Below, piece after piece: positions 1 through 9,823 of a stretch of DNA of 64,000 nt. The stretch's first letter is position 1. Every line of letters begins with the position of its first letter. This DNA comes from Alphaproteobacteria bacterium. GTDB taxonomy: Bacteria > Pseudomonadota > Alphaproteobacteria > Caulobacterales > Parvularculaceae. Under the pieces are notes generated by a model. It saw nothing but the letters and a program-made list of their open reading frames with translations, did no database searches and was not told the origin of the DNA. A program made the position numbers and the translations under genes. The stretch lies in assembly GCA_030426465.1 (NCBI GenBank), contig JAUHYK010000017.1:1-64000 (forward strand), given 5' to 3'.

Positions 1-563
1 TGCGTGTCAGCATCGGCATAGAGCAACAATGCGCCAATCATGAAGACATTCAGCGCAATCGGCGCCGCCGCCGCCGCGGCGAAACGGCCGAGAGAATTCA
101 AAATGCCGCTGTAAAGCCCAACCAGCGACATCATCATCAGGTAAGGAAACATGATGCGCGTATAGAATGTCGTCAGGGTGAATTTTTCCGGATCGCCTTC
201 GAACCCTGAGGCGAGAAGAAAAACAAACGCTGGCGCTGCGATTTCCACGAGGGCAGTCAAAATCGTCAGTATAAAAATCAGCCCTGAAAGAACTTCCTCT
301 GCGAAGCGTTTGGCTTCCTCTTCACCGCCATCGGCGCGCCGTCCCTGAAACATCGGAATAAAGGCCGCGTGAAAAGCGCCTTCCGCAAAAAGCCGCCGGA
401 ACATATTGGGCAAGCGAAACGCCGCCCAGAAGGCGTCAGCCACAGGATTGCCGCCAGCCCCGATGATGCCGGCCATGAAAATCTGGCGGACAAAACCGAG
501 AACGCGGCTCGCCATCGTCATGCCGCTGACTGTCGCTAGGGATTTGAAAATGTTGCCGCTCAT
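1..563 (-). CDS. murJ: Lipid II flippase MurJ (N-terminal part)
   Basis: The frame is open from an ATG at 563 to the window edge, giving about 187 residues; the C-terminal two thirds lie outside. MurJ flips the peptidoglycan precursor lipid II across the inner membrane. The visible part starts MSGNIFKSLATVSGMTMASR and continues with conserved family features: a VLGFVRQ-type first helix, the stretch around ADAFWAAFRLPNMFRRLFAEGAF, and several hydrophobic helices. Start choice: ATG 563 lies 22 bases after the glnD stop on the same strand, so the two genes are probably co-transcribed (glnD then murJ), an order common in Alphaproteobacteria. Family assignment is firm; completeness cannot be judged. 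Confidence 0.93.
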   Translation of the reverse strand, partial: MSGNIFKSLATVSGMTMASRVLGFVRQIFMAGIIGAGGNPVADAFWAAFRLPNMFRRLFAEGAFHAAFIPMFQGRRADGGEEEAKRFAEEVLSGLIFILTILTALVEIAAPAFVFLLASGFEGDPEKFTLTTFYTRIMFPYLMMMSLVGLYSGILNSLGRFAAAAAAPIALNVFMIGALLLYADADT

Positions 564-584
564 GGGGTGCCGCAGTAGACCGGT

Positions 585-3305
585 TTACGCCTCAGAACCA
601 GACGCCAGCACCGCGCCGAGGCTCTTTTTAATGCGGGCGAGCGCAGCCCGGTCATTGAGCTTCCCGCCCTCATGGTTCTGGAGATAAAATGCGTCCACAG
701 CGCGCTCGCCATAGGTCGAAATGTGGGCGGAGGTGATGGTCGCGCCCTCGCGGGCGAGCGCCTGCGTCAACTCGAACAACAGCCCCGGCCGGTCCAGCCC
801 CTCAGCTTCAACAACCGTCGCCTCCGCTGAAGCCTCCGCCTCAATCCGCACGCTTGGAGGCACCGAAAAGATGGCGCGGCGATCACCGATGCGCCGGCGA
901 AGCTCTGGCGGCTTTTCCGGATGCGCGGAGGCGGCGGTCAACAGCGCTTCGTGCAAACGCCGAGCCTGCTCCATGTCTTCAACGGGAATTCCATCTGGCG
1001 ACTGGATGATGAAAATATCGATCGCCTTGCCGTCGCTCGTCGTAAGCGCCTGCACGGTGCGAAGGCTCATGCCTGTGGACGCGACAGCGCCCGCAAGATC
1101 GGCGAGAAGGCCCGCACGGTCATCGGTATAGGCGATCGCTTCGAGATCGCCGTCACGCGGCGTCACAACGACGGCGCTGTTGGCTGCGTCTTTTTCCGCT
1201 GCCCGCGCCAGTGTCGCAAACCTGACAATAATATCGGGGTCCAGGGAACGCATCATCGAGTCATCGAGGCGGTTTAAAAACGCTTTCTTCTCGGCTGTGT
1301 TCCAGCCCGTCAGGCGCGACTCCGCCTCCCGGCGAACCAGAATCGCCCGATCTGCGAGTTTTTTCTCAAGAGCCGCCTCACCATGCTCGAACCAGAGCGC
1401 AGTCGCGTCATAGAGTTCTGAGAGGCGCCGGCGCGTCATCTCATCCCAGGACTGCAGCCCCACCACGCGCAAATGGCAGACCGACAACACCAGCATTAAA
1501 TCAAGGCGAGCGCGCGAACCGACCGATTGCGCGAAGGCGGAAATCGCATGAGCTTCTGTGAGATTGCGGCGCTCCGCGGTGCGCACAAGCATCAAATGAC
1601 GCGCCGCCGACCAGCCGGCAAGCGCCGCCTCATCCGGAGTCAGGCCGAGACGCTTGGTCACCCGGATGACAAGCTTTTCGCAAGCGTCCACCGACGGTTC
1701 TTTCAACGACCAGCGCGCTTCGTGGAGCAAAACCCCGTAATAATAAAGCAACGGATTATCGGCATTGCGGACAATATGCGTCGCAATTGGATGATCTTCC
1801 TCCACCTCGCCGCGATGGATCTGCGCCAGAAGTCCGACACATCGCAATACATGTTCGTCGAGCGTGAACCGCCGATAAAGTCCGTAATCGATACGGCCTA
1901 CAATCGAACCGAAAGCGGGTATGTATTTTCCGAGAAGGCCTGTTTCCGTCATGATCCGCAGCACACGCGCCGGATCTTCGCTTGCCTTCAAAATGCCCGC
2001 AAATAATTTGGCGATAGTCGGATCGCGCCGCACTTCAAGCGTCACGCCAGGGACTTCGCCCGCGACCAAGGCGAGTGCGTCGGGGTGGAAATCGATTTTC
2101 GGTTGCTTGCCAAAAGCGCGAAAAAGCCTGAACAAATCGCGTGGCTGGCGGCGCGCTTTCGCGGGGCTTTCAAAATCTAGCCGGCCATTTTTGATGCGCA
2201 AGTTCGGCCTTCCCGGCGCCTCGTCGGTCTGCAACGCTTTGGGCAGCAGCTTGGGAAGCCGCGGGAGGCGCATCGTGCGTTCTTCTTCAAGACGGGTGCA
2301 CAAAATCCGGGTCAGGCGCCCCACTTCCACCGCGTTGACGAAATAATGTTTCATCAGGCGTTCGGCCGCTGTCATGTTGGACCGGTCTGCATAACCAAGC
2401 CGTCTGGCGATTTCAGGCTGCACGTCAAATGTCAGCTTTTCATCAGCCCGCCCGCGAAGTTCATGCAGGTGCGCGCGCACAGACCATAAGAACCGCTTCG
2501 CCTTGATGATTGCCTGGCGTTCAGCTTTACCAACGATTTTTTCCGCCGTTGCGTTGTCGTTCAGAATGTCTCCATAAGCGTAACGGTAAATCCAGCGAAT
2601 AGTCTGCAAATCGCGCAAACCACCTTTGCCTTCTTTGACATCGGGCTCAACCAGATATCGCGTTTCGAAAAACTTCGCCTGCCGCTCCGCCTGTTCTTCA
2701 AGTTTGGCGGCGACGAATTCCGGAACGGACCTTCGGCGAAGTTTGTCGAACCCCTCATGAAACTCATCATAGACATCCTTGGCGCCGCACAAGAAGCGCG
2801 CATCCAGATAGGCGGTCCTGGCGACCATGTCGCTCTTGGCGAAATCCAGCGCGCTTGTGGGCGTGTGCGCCGCATAGCCGAGCTTCACGCCAGAATCCCA
2901 AAGCGGATAAAGCAGGCGGTTCAGCGTATCCCGCAGGGTCTGCTCCGCCTGGGGGCGATGTAAAAACAACAGATCAATATCCGAATACGGCGCCAGTTCC
3001 GATCGGCCATAGCCGCCGACGGCGCAAACGGCGATCTCCTTGCCGATGCCCTCCTTTGACTGCAAAAACAAAGTCCGGACGATATTATCGACCCCGCGCG
3101 AAAGACGGGCGGCGATCCTGTCGCCGCGCACAACGTCGCGCATAGTCTGGCGCCGCAGCTCCACAAAAGCGTGCTTGAGGACTTTGCCTGTCGCCCCATG
3201 GGCCTGACCTGCACGCTCGGCGGTCATGGCCGCAGCGATCTGCTCATCCAGCGTTTCACTGGAGAGAAAGGATGTATCGCCTGAGGGCGTTGAAGGTTTG
3301 GTCAC
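585..3305 (-). CDS. glnD: PII uridylyltransferase GlnD, HD site degenerate
   Basis: This 906-residue protein is the bifunctional nitrogen sensor that uridylylates PII proteins and, in typical members, also removes UMP. In order: nucleotidyltransferase domain with GGYGR at 97-101 and the acidic pair D109/D111; helical PII-UTase linker; HD region at about 480-620; two C-terminal ACT domains (about 730-800 and 830-900) that sense glutamine. The HD region aligns well with the family, but its key positions are changed. After H485, the usual HDIGKG..GDH segment reads H528-E529 followed by ARWSLKEPS, and the later ADIR aspartate is H611. Uridylyl-removing activity is therefore probably lost (inference). 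The start is GTG at 3305 without a clear ribosome site; an in-frame ATG lies at residue 27. murJ follows on the same strand. Confidence 0.95.
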   Translation of the reverse strand: MTKPSTPSGDTSFLSSETLDEQIAAAMTAERAGQAHGATGKVLKHAFVELRRQTMRDVVRGDRIAARLSRGVDNIVRTLFLQSKEGIGKEIAVCAVGGYGRSELAPYSDIDLLFLHRPQAEQTLRDTLNRLLYPLWDSGVKLGYAAHTPTSALDFAKSDMVARTAYLDARFLCGAKDVYDEFHEGFDKLRRRSVPEFVAAKLEEQAERQAKFFETRYLVEPDVKEGKGGLRDLQTIRWIYRYAYGDILNDNATAEKIVGKAERQAIIKAKRFLWSVRAHLHELRGRADEKLTFDVQPEIARRLGYADRSNMTAAERLMKHYFVNAVEVGRLTRILCTRLEEERTMRLPRLPKLLPKALQTDEAPGRPNLRIKNGRLDFESPAKARRQPRDLFRLFRAFGKQPKIDFHPDALALVAGEVPGVTLEVRRDPTIAKLFAGILKASEDPARVLRIMTETGLLGKYIPAFGSIVGRIDYGLYRRFTLDEHVLRCVGLLAQIHRGEVEEDHPIATHIVRNADNPLLYYYGVLLHEARWSLKEPSVDACEKLVIRVTKRLGLTPDEAALAGWSAARHLMLVRTAERRNLTEAHAISAFAQSVGSRARLDLMLVLSVCHLRVVGLQSWDEMTRRRLSELYDATALWFEHGEAALEKKLADRAILVRREAESRLTGWNTAEKKAFLNRLDDSMMRSLDPDIIVRFATLARAAEKDAANSAVVVTPRDGDLEAIAYTDDRAGLLADLAGAVASTGMSLRTVQALTTSDGKAIDIFIIQSPDGIPVEDMEQARRLHEALLTAASAHPEKPPELRRRIGDRRAIFSVPPSVRIEAEASAEATVVEAEGLDRPGLLFELTQALAREGATITSAHISTYGERAVDAFYLQNHEGGKLNDRAALARIKKSLGAVLASGSEA

Positions 3306-3414
3306 AAGATTGCGAACAAGGACATGCAGGATGTAGCTACACGCGCATTGTCGCGCGCCGTCCCGGCAATTTCAACTGTGCGCCTTTGCCGCCTTCCAGA
3401 AAAAACGAACCTGC

Positions 3415-4089
3415 TCAGTCCTGCAACTGCGCCAGCCTTTTCAAGACCACGGTCGCCCCGGCGTGGCCATTCTCAGCCGCCCGCGCGCACCAGCCACGCG
3501 CCGCCTCCGGATTTCGCATCTCGCCATCCAGCGCATTGAGCATGCACAGGCGGTAGGCGGCCTCCGGCGCTTTAGGGAATCGGGCCGTTTCCGCTTCCGC
3601 CGCCACTTCCAGCCATTTTGCTTCATCGGCCGCCGAAGCCGCAACGCCGTCGCCAATTTCAAACCGCTCGGCCAGACGCCAGGCCGCCACCGGATCGCCC
3701 GCTTTGGCGCGCGAGATTTCCACTTCAATCATGTCGTCAAGGCTGGGGCTGTGAGCAAGCTGTTGGCGGCGCAGATCTTCAAGCCGGATGAGCGCGGTAT
3801 AATCGCCGGCGATCGCCGCCTCTTTTAGAAGCGCAACCGCATCGTAAAGATCGAGCCCCGCATCTACAGGCGCATCGCCGTCGAGAATGATATAAGCGAG
3901 ATACCGCTTAGCCTTGACGTCGCCTTGTGACGCCGCCTCATCCAGAAAGCCCCACGCAGCGGAAGCATCGCCCGCGCGATAGGCGGCGACGCCTTGATTT
4001 ACGGCGGATACGGATGATTGCGCCACAGCGCCGCTTGCGGCGAGGAGCGAGCAGAACGCCGCGACGATGAGCTTGAAGCGGAATGTCAT
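3415..4089 (-). CDS. Exported Sel1-like repeat protein
   Basis: A 224-residue protein with a clear signal peptide (MTFRFKLIVAAFCSLLAASG, cleavage probably after AVA-Q near residue 24). The rest is alpha-helical, with two to three Sel1/TPR-like units. The recognisable ones are AYRAGDASAAWGFLDEAASQGDVKAKRYLA (about 35-65) and a C-terminal unit ending in ARGWCARAAENGHAGATVVL. Such proteins are usually periplasmic scaffolds; no specific role can be assigned. The gene lies between mutS and glnD on the same strand, 72 bases after the mutS stop, and may be read through from mutS. Confidence 0.75.
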   Translation of the reverse strand: MTFRFKLIVAAFCSLLAASGAVAQSSVSAVNQGVAAYRAGDASAAWGFLDEAASQGDVKAKRYLAYIILDGDAPVDAGLDLYDAVALLKEAAIAGDYTALIRLEDLRRQQLAHSPSLDDMIEVEISRAKAGDPVAAWRLAERFEIGDGVAASAADEAKWLEVAAEAETARFPKAPEAAYRLCMLNALDGEMRNPEAARGWCARAAENGHAGATVVLKRLAQLQD

Positions 4090-4161
4090 GTGTCAGGCCT
4101 TGCCGGTTTCGCCCTTGCCTAAACCCAACTCTGGCAACCACGAGCGCGTAATCTGTGCGCC

Positions 4162-6831
4162 CTATAGCTCATCCAAAATGGATTTCAACCGGTAAAGCGA
4201 TTCGAGTGCTTCGCGAGGCGTCATGGCGTCGGGATCAAGCGCATTGAGTGCGTTTTGAATGACAGTTTCATGACACGCTTCGCTTTGTGTCTCATCCCGG
4301 GGCGCATCCTGCGCCACCGCAAAGAGCGGCAATTCCGCCATGGCGCCGCGGCTTTGTCCGCGCTCTTCGAGCATTTTCAACACCGCTTCAGCGCGCTTGA
4401 CCGCCTTTGGCGGCAGGCCAGCAAGACGCGCAACCGCAACTCCGTAAGACCGGTCCGCCGGCCCCGGTCCAACCTCGTGCAGAAAAACAACATCGCCTTT
4501 CCATTCACGCACCTTCATGGAGACATTGTGGAGGCGGGCAAGTTTTTCTGCGAGCGCCGTCAGCTCATGATAGTGTGTTGCGAACAGACCGCGGCAGCGA
4601 TTGACGTCATGCAAATGTTCAACCGCCGCCCAGGCGATGGACATGCCGTCGAAGGTTGATGTGCCACGCCCTATTTCATCCAGCACGACGAGAGAACGAT
4701 CCGTCGCCTGATTAAGGATCGCCGCCGTCTCAACCATCTCCACCATGAAAGTTGAACGCCCGCCCGCCAAATCGTCGGAAGCGCCAACGCGAGAGAAAAC
4801 GCGATCAACAACACCGATGTGCGCTTCGCTTGCGGGAACATAGAGCCCCGCCTGCGCAAGGATTGCGATCAGCGCGTTCTGGCGTAGAAATGTCGATTTA
4901 CCCGCCATATTTGGACCGGTGACAAGCCATAGTTGCGCCTCTTCGGGATCGCCCAGCTTGCAGTCATTGGCGATAAAAGCGTCGCCGCTGACACGCTCGA
5001 CCACCGGATGGCGCCCCCCCAGAATATCGAAAGCAAGGCTGTCTTCCATTTTGGGGCGCACATAACGCCGCTCCAGCGCGAGGATGGCGCCGGCCGATGC
5101 GACATCGATTTCAGCCAGCGCTGCTGCTGCTGCGGCTATATCCTGGCGTCGCGCCGTAACCGCCGCACATAATTTCCCAAACAGCTCCAACTCGCGCGCC
5201 AATGCTTCGTCGCGCGCACGCGAAATTTTTGCATCAAGATCGGCAAGTTCTCCCGTAGTGAACCGAACTGCGCTCGCCAGCGTCTGGCGATGAATGAATG
5301 TTTCATTCAAAGGCGCCGCCATCAGCTTGTCACCTTGCGAGGGCGGCGTCTCTACAAAATAACCGAGCACATTGTTGTGCTTGATCTTGAGCGTTTTCAG
5401 CCCTGCAAGCTCGCGATATTTCGATTCAAGACCGGCGATCACGCGCCGCGATTCATCACGCAGGAGCCGCACAGAGTCGAGACCGGGGTCATAACCCTTG
5501 GCGATAAAACCGCCGTCACGGGCGAGCATGGGTAAGTCTTCGCTCAGCGCCTCGCGCAACATGGTGATGAGCGCAGAAAACCCTTCACCCGTTCTGTTTT
5601 CAAGTGTTCCCGCGGCGTTACGCAGCGCGTCTGGCAAGGCGGCGTTATCGACCGGCAACAGCCCTGCAATTTCCCTCGCGCGCATCAAGGCGTCGCGCAG
5701 GGCGGAAAGGTCACGCGGGCCGCCGCGCTCAGCCGAAAGCCGTGACAGCGCGCGCGCTGCATCCGGTGTTTCTTTCAGCCTCTTGCGCACATCCTCAGCT
5801 ACATCCCGCTCAGCATCGAAATAGCTGACCGCGTCATGCCGGGCGCTGATCGCCGCAATATCAGTGAGCGGTGAGGAAAGCCGCGTAGCGAGAAGCCGGG
5901 CGCCAGCCCCAGTCACTGTCCGGTCTACCGCCCATAAAAGAGAGCCTTTTCGCGCGCCACTCTGCGTTTGCAGCAGTTCGAGCGAAACCCGCGTCGCCGC
6001 GTCAATCACCATGGTTTCAGACAAGGCCGCCCGGCGCGGCGGATTGAGCGACGGAAGTCGCCCCGCCTGTGTCAGCGTCACATAATTCAACAGCGCTCCA
6101 AGGGCGCCGCATTCGGCCCGCGAAAACTCACCAAAACCATCGAGAGATCCCACATTGTAGGTCTCCATAATACGCCTTTGACCGCTGGCGGAGTCGAACA
6201 GATGCGCCGCCTGCCGTGTGATGGTCATGGCGCCTTCGTGCGCTGACAAGATCTCTCTCCAGGAATGACCTTCGTCGAGATCGGGCGCCACCAGCTCTTT
6301 CGGCGATACAGCCGCAAGATCTGCGGCGAGATTATCGAGGCTTGTTTCTCGCACCGACAACTCACCGGTGGAGACATCGACCCAGGCGATCGCCGCCTCT
6401 GCGCCATCGCGCAATAACGCCAGCGCGGCAAGAAAGTTGTTCGACCGAGAATCGAGCAATGAATCCTCGATGATCGTGCCTGGCGTCACCGTGCGGACAA
6501 TCTCACGTTTCACAACTGATTTTGAGCCGCGTTTTTTTGCAACTTCCGGACTTTCCATTTGTTCACAAATGGCGACTTTGAAACCGGCGCGGATCAATTT
6601 TGCGAGATAGCCTTCATAAGCATGAAACGGCACGCCGCACATGGGAATGCCTTCACCGGCATGCTGTCCGCGTTTCGTCAGCGCAATATCCAGCGCCGCC
6701 GACGCTTCAACGGCATCGTCAAAAAAAAGCTCATAAAAATCGCCCATGCGATAAAATAAAAGCGCATCCCCCGCCTGTTCCTTGATAGCGAGATACTGCA
6801 TCATCATGGGCGTCGGTTGTGGGGCGTTCAT
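4162..6831 (-). CDS. mutS: DNA mismatch repair protein MutS
   Basis: At 889 residues this is full length. MutS recognises mismatches and small loops and recruits MutL. Visible: the mismatch-binding F-x-E motif in GDFYELF near residue 33; the connector and lever domains; Walker A GPNMAGKST at about 640; and the Walker B/D-loop stretch around LDEIGRGTSTFDG. The C-terminal tail ends with the short helical segment typical of the family (DPDAMTPREALESLYRLK). The ATG at 6831 begins MNAPQPTPMMMQYLAIK, close to other alphaproteobacterial MutS starts. It is divergent from the YgjP-type protease gene, leaving about 100 bases for two promoters. Confidence 0.97.
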   Translation of the reverse strand: MNAPQPTPMMMQYLAIKEQAGDALLFYRMGDFYELFFDDAVEASAALDIALTKRGQHAGEGIPMCGVPFHAYEGYLAKLIRAGFKVAICEQMESPEVAKKRGSKSVVKREIVRTVTPGTIIEDSLLDSRSNNFLAALALLRDGAEAAIAWVDVSTGELSVRETSLDNLAADLAAVSPKELVAPDLDEGHSWREILSAHEGAMTITRQAAHLFDSASGQRRIMETYNVGSLDGFGEFSRAECGALGALLNYVTLTQAGRLPSLNPPRRAALSETMVIDAATRVSLELLQTQSGARKGSLLWAVDRTVTGAGARLLATRLSSPLTDIAAISARHDAVSYFDAERDVAEDVRKRLKETPDAARALSRLSAERGGPRDLSALRDALMRAREIAGLLPVDNAALPDALRNAAGTLENRTGEGFSALITMLREALSEDLPMLARDGGFIAKGYDPGLDSVRLLRDESRRVIAGLESKYRELAGLKTLKIKHNNVLGYFVETPPSQGDKLMAAPLNETFIHRQTLASAVRFTTGELADLDAKISRARDEALARELELFGKLCAAVTARRQDIAAAAAALAEIDVASAGAILALERRYVRPKMEDSLAFDILGGRHPVVERVSGDAFIANDCKLGDPEEAQLWLVTGPNMAGKSTFLRQNALIAILAQAGLYVPASEAHIGVVDRVFSRVGASDDLAGGRSTFMVEMVETAAILNQATDRSLVVLDEIGRGTSTFDGMSIAWAAVEHLHDVNRCRGLFATHYHELTALAEKLARLHNVSMKVREWKGDVVFLHEVGPGPADRSYGVAVARLAGLPPKAVKRAEAVLKMLEERGQSRGAMAELPLFAVAQDAPRDETQSEACHETVIQNALNALDPDAMTPREALESLYRLKSILDEL

Positions 6832-6931
6832 CAGACCAGTCTTCGCTGCTTCCCAGCGCTTTAAAAAATAAATGCCGCCTGCGCCACAAAACGAATTGAT
6901 CTTTCAGCGAAACCGGCAAGGATAGAGGTTT

Positions 6932-7702
6932 GTGAGAGCGTACCCCCTTATGACGATTAATCATATCACCCGAACCGAAATCAATATCGGCGCGCGCGCA
7001 ACGCCATTGATCACGCGCGTCAACCGCCGCGCCAAACGGCTGATTTTGAAGGTCGATCCGGTGGCTGGGGAAATTCATGTGACGGCGCCTTCCAAGCGCG
7101 CTGTTCCCGAAGCGATTCGATTCGCGCATGAACGAATCGACTGGATCGCAAGTCAGCTAACCGACAATCTACGCGCGAGACCGTTCAAAAACGGCATGAA
7201 AGTGCCGTATGAAGGGATCGACCACATCATTCTTCACGACGAGAAACTACGCGGCGGCCCGCGCATCGACACTGAAGTCATGCCGGTAATCCGCATCGGC
7301 GGCAGACCCGAACATCTTAACCGTCGCGTCTGCGACTGGCTGAAACGGCAGGCGCGCCAAAAACTAACCGAAAGCGTTGATCGCCATTGCGCCGAGCTGG
7401 GCAAAACGCGCCGCGCCTTGCGCATACGCGACACGAAAACACGCTGGGGATCATGCTCATCGGATGGCGACATATCCTTTTGCTGGCGGCTGATTTTAAC
7501 GCCGGCGGACATCCTTAATTATGTCGCTGCGCATGAATGCGCGCATCTGATCCATATGGATCATTCTCCGGCATTCTGGCGCGTGGTGCGTGACCTTGGC
7601 GCTGACCCGCGCCGCGCGGCGGATTGGCTCAACGCCAACGGCCCGGGACTTTATGCTTATGGCGTCGCGCCCCAGCCCCCGCGCGATCACCCACCCGCAT
7701 GA
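6932..7702 (+). CDS. YgjP-like (DUF45) M48-type metalloprotease
   Basis: A 256-residue protein of the YgjP/DUF45 metallohydrolase family. The zinc-binding HExxH motif is present as HECAHLIHMDHSPAFW near residues 206-221, preceded by the conserved TRWGSCSSDG..SFCWRLILTP segment, which is diagnostic for the family. The substrate is unknown; the fold resembles SprT and WSS1-like proteases. The longest reading begins with GTG at 6932; the ATG at 6950 (residue 7, MTINHITRTEINIG) is the more probable start. The 3' end overlaps that of the convergent penicillin-binding protein gene by 16 bases. No signal peptide, so it is cytoplasmic. Confidence 0.88.
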   Translation: MRAYPLMTINHITRTEINIGARATPLITRVNRRAKRLILKVDPVAGEIHVTAPSKRAVPEAIRFAHERIDWIASQLTDNLRARPFKNGMKVPYEGIDHIILHDEKLRGGPRIDTEVMPVIRIGGRPEHLNRRVCDWLKRQARQKLTESVDRHCAELGKTRRALRIRDTKTRWGSCSSDGDISFCWRLILTPADILNYVAAHECAHLIHMDHSPAFWRVVRDLGADPRRAADWLNANGPGLYAYGVAPQPPRDHPPA

Positions 7703-9690
7703 AGGATCGCCGCAATCGGATCGACCTCGTCTCGCTGCGGAACATAAGTCGGCGGCGGCAGCGCTCGTGAGAAAATCTCCCGCCAGATGATGGCGGGCGC
7801 ACGGCCACCGGTGATATTGTCCATCGGTTTATTGTCGTCGCGACCGATCCAGACGACGCCGACAAGACCGCCCGCGTGACCTGCAAACCAAGCATCACGG
7901 CTCTCCTGCGACGTGCCGGTTTTGCCGGCGACGCGATAGCCGGAAATGCCCGCGGCCCGGCCTGTGCCCCACGACACCACGCTCGCCATCATGTCATTTG
8001 TTTCAGCAATGGCGCTCGCCGGCGCCGCCTCTTCGACGATTGACCCTTTGTGCTGATAAACTAAATCACCGTCGGCGGTCTCAATCCGTTCAATAACGTG
8101 GGGCTCCACCCTGAAGCCGCCATTGGCGAACGGCGCATAAGCGACGGCAAGCTCCAACGGAGAGACCGCGTCGACGCCAAGCCCCAGCGACGGACCGGAA
8201 GTAAGCGCGCCCGCCCAGCCCATGCGGCGCGCGGTTTCACGCACAAAAGCGCGCCCTGTCCGCTCCTGCACACGCAACGCAGCGCTGTTCAACGAACGCG
8301 CCAAGGCTTCGCGCAAGCTCACCTCTCCATAATATTTGTCTTTATAGTTGCCGGGCGTATAGGCGCCGATCTCAATCGGCGCATCGAGCACCGTCGAGTC
8401 CGGCGTTTCGCCGCGCATAAGTCCCGCAAGATAAACAAACGGCTTGAACGCTGAGCCTGGTTGACGCTTCGCCTGGGTCGCGCGGTTATACTGGCTTTTG
8501 GCGTAATCGCGGCCGCCGATCATGCCGCGCACGGCGCCTTCGGCGTCGATAATGACCGCCGCAGCCTCGACTTCGCCCAGACCATCTCCTTCGCCGCCTC
8601 CCGCCAAGGCCATCCCTGCAATCAGGCCGGTTTCCGCCGCCGCCTGCACTCTTGGGTCGAAGGTCGTGCGGACGATGAAATCAGCATCAACATCCGCCGT
8701 CAGCGCACGCACTTGCTTCAGGGCGTGATCGACAAAATACGGGGCCGCCTCAAAACGCGGCGCCGCAAGCAGAACCGGCGCCGCAATCGCCGCATCCGCC
8801 TCCGCGCGAGACAGAAACCTGGCGGTCACCATTTGCTCAATCACAAGACGGCCGCGTTTTCCTGAATCTTCCGGATTCGACGTAGGCGAATAACGTGACG
8901 GCGCTTTCAACAAACCAGCAAGCACCGCTGCTTCACCGACCGACAAATACCGCGCGGATTTTCCAAAATAGCGGTAACTGGCCGCATCCACGCCATAGGC
9001 GCCCGCGCCGAAATAAACCCGATTGAGATAGAGCGTGAGAATTTCGTCTTTTGTGAATTTCTGTTCCAGCCAGAATGCCAGCATCAATTCCTGGATTTTG
9101 CGCTTCATCGTCCGGTCGCTTGAAAGAAAGACATTCTTTGCAAGCTGTTGCGTAATGGTTGAGCCGCCCTGCCGCACCGCGCCTTCATTCGCATTAACAA
9201 TCAGGGCACGAATGATTGACACCGGATTAGCGCCGAAATGATGATAAAAATTCCGGTCCTCAACCGCCATCACCGCTTCCGGCACATGATCGGGCAATTG
9301 GGATAGACGCAAGGGCGCGCCTTGCGCCACGCCCTGCAACATGATGGGCGCTCCATCGGCGGCAAGCAGCGTCACCCGAGGCCCGCCGCCTTCGCGCCAC
9401 AGGCCCGCCGGATCAGGAAGATCGCTGGCGAAATAGGCGAAAAGCGCAGCAAGCCCGATCAGCGCTGTAAAGGCGAAAACGCCAAGCTCCGCTGCCGCGC
9501 GCGCAAAGGGTTCAAACCGGACGGCGGCGCGTTTGCGTTTGCGCCGGGCCCCGCTCGCACGCCTGCGCCGCGCATAGGACCCTCGCCCCCGCTTAGTCGC
9601 AGAGTTGCGCTTCGTCGATTTCTTGCGTTTTCCGGCCGCCATAGGCTTCATCCATCGAATCTTGTGGTTAACGACAGGTAAACGCGCCAA
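7687..9690 (-). CDS. Class A penicillin-binding protein (PBP1-type)
   Basis: A bifunctional peptidoglycan synthase of up to 667 residues. The order is: a highly basic N-terminal tail (Lys/Arg-rich, about 15-60), one membrane anchor (FAFTALIGLAALFAYFAS), a GT51 glycosyltransferase domain with EDRNFYHHFG and GGSTITQQLAKN, then the transpeptidase domain with the catalytic S-x-x-K (GSAFKPF), SLN and KTGTS motifs. It polymerises and crosslinks glycan strands on the periplasmic face. The GTG/ATG choice is open: MARLPVV is the longest reading, but the ATGs at MKPMAAGKRKK about 14-17 residues in are more plausible. It would then be preceded by a near-match to a CtrA box. It is convergent with the YgjP-type gene. 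Confidence 0.93.
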   Translation of the reverse strand: MARLPVVNHKIRWMKPMAAGKRKKSTKRNSATKRGRGSYARRRRASGARRKRKRAAVRFEPFARAAAELGVFAFTALIGLAALFAYFASDLPDPAGLWREGGGPRVTLLAADGAPIMLQGVAQGAPLRLSQLPDHVPEAVMAVEDRNFYHHFGANPVSIIRALIVNANEGAVRQGGSTITQQLAKNVFLSSDRTMKRKIQELMLAFWLEQKFTKDEILTLYLNRVYFGAGAYGVDAASYRYFGKSARYLSVGEAAVLAGLLKAPSRYSPTSNPEDSGKRGRLVIEQMVTARFLSRAEADAAIAAPVLLAAPRFEAAPYFVDHALKQVRALTADVDADFIVRTTFDPRVQAAAETGLIAGMALAGGGEGDGLGEVEAAAVIIDAEGAVRGMIGGRDYAKSQYNRATQAKRQPGSAFKPFVYLAGLMRGETPDSTVLDAPIEIGAYTPGNYKDKYYGEVSLREALARSLNSAALRVQERTGRAFVRETARRMGWAGALTSGPSLGLGVDAVSPLELAVAYAPFANGGFRVEPHVIERIETADGDLVYQHKGSIVEEAAPASAIAETNDMMASVVSWGTGRAAGISGYRVAGKTGTSQESRDAWFAGHAGGLVGVVWIGRDDNKPMDNITGGRAPAIIWREIFSRALPPPTYVPQRDEVDPIAAILHAGG

Positions 9691-9823
9691 TGGCGGCTCT
9701 TGAGACGTTCCGTCTACAACCGATTTGCGCCATACTGCCTATCGCGGCCCGGCGAAAACAGGGCCGCCGGGCGCCCCTCTCAGCGCCCGACAAAAGAGAC
9801 AACAGGGGCGAAAAGGGATCAGA

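Noticed and set aside
6150-6230. tRNA-like GAGTCGAACAG string
   Set aside because: It lies inside mutS and lacks the cloverleaf arms.
8461-8865. 134-codon plus-strand frame inside the PBP gene
   Set aside because: Antisense shadow of the transpeptidase region.
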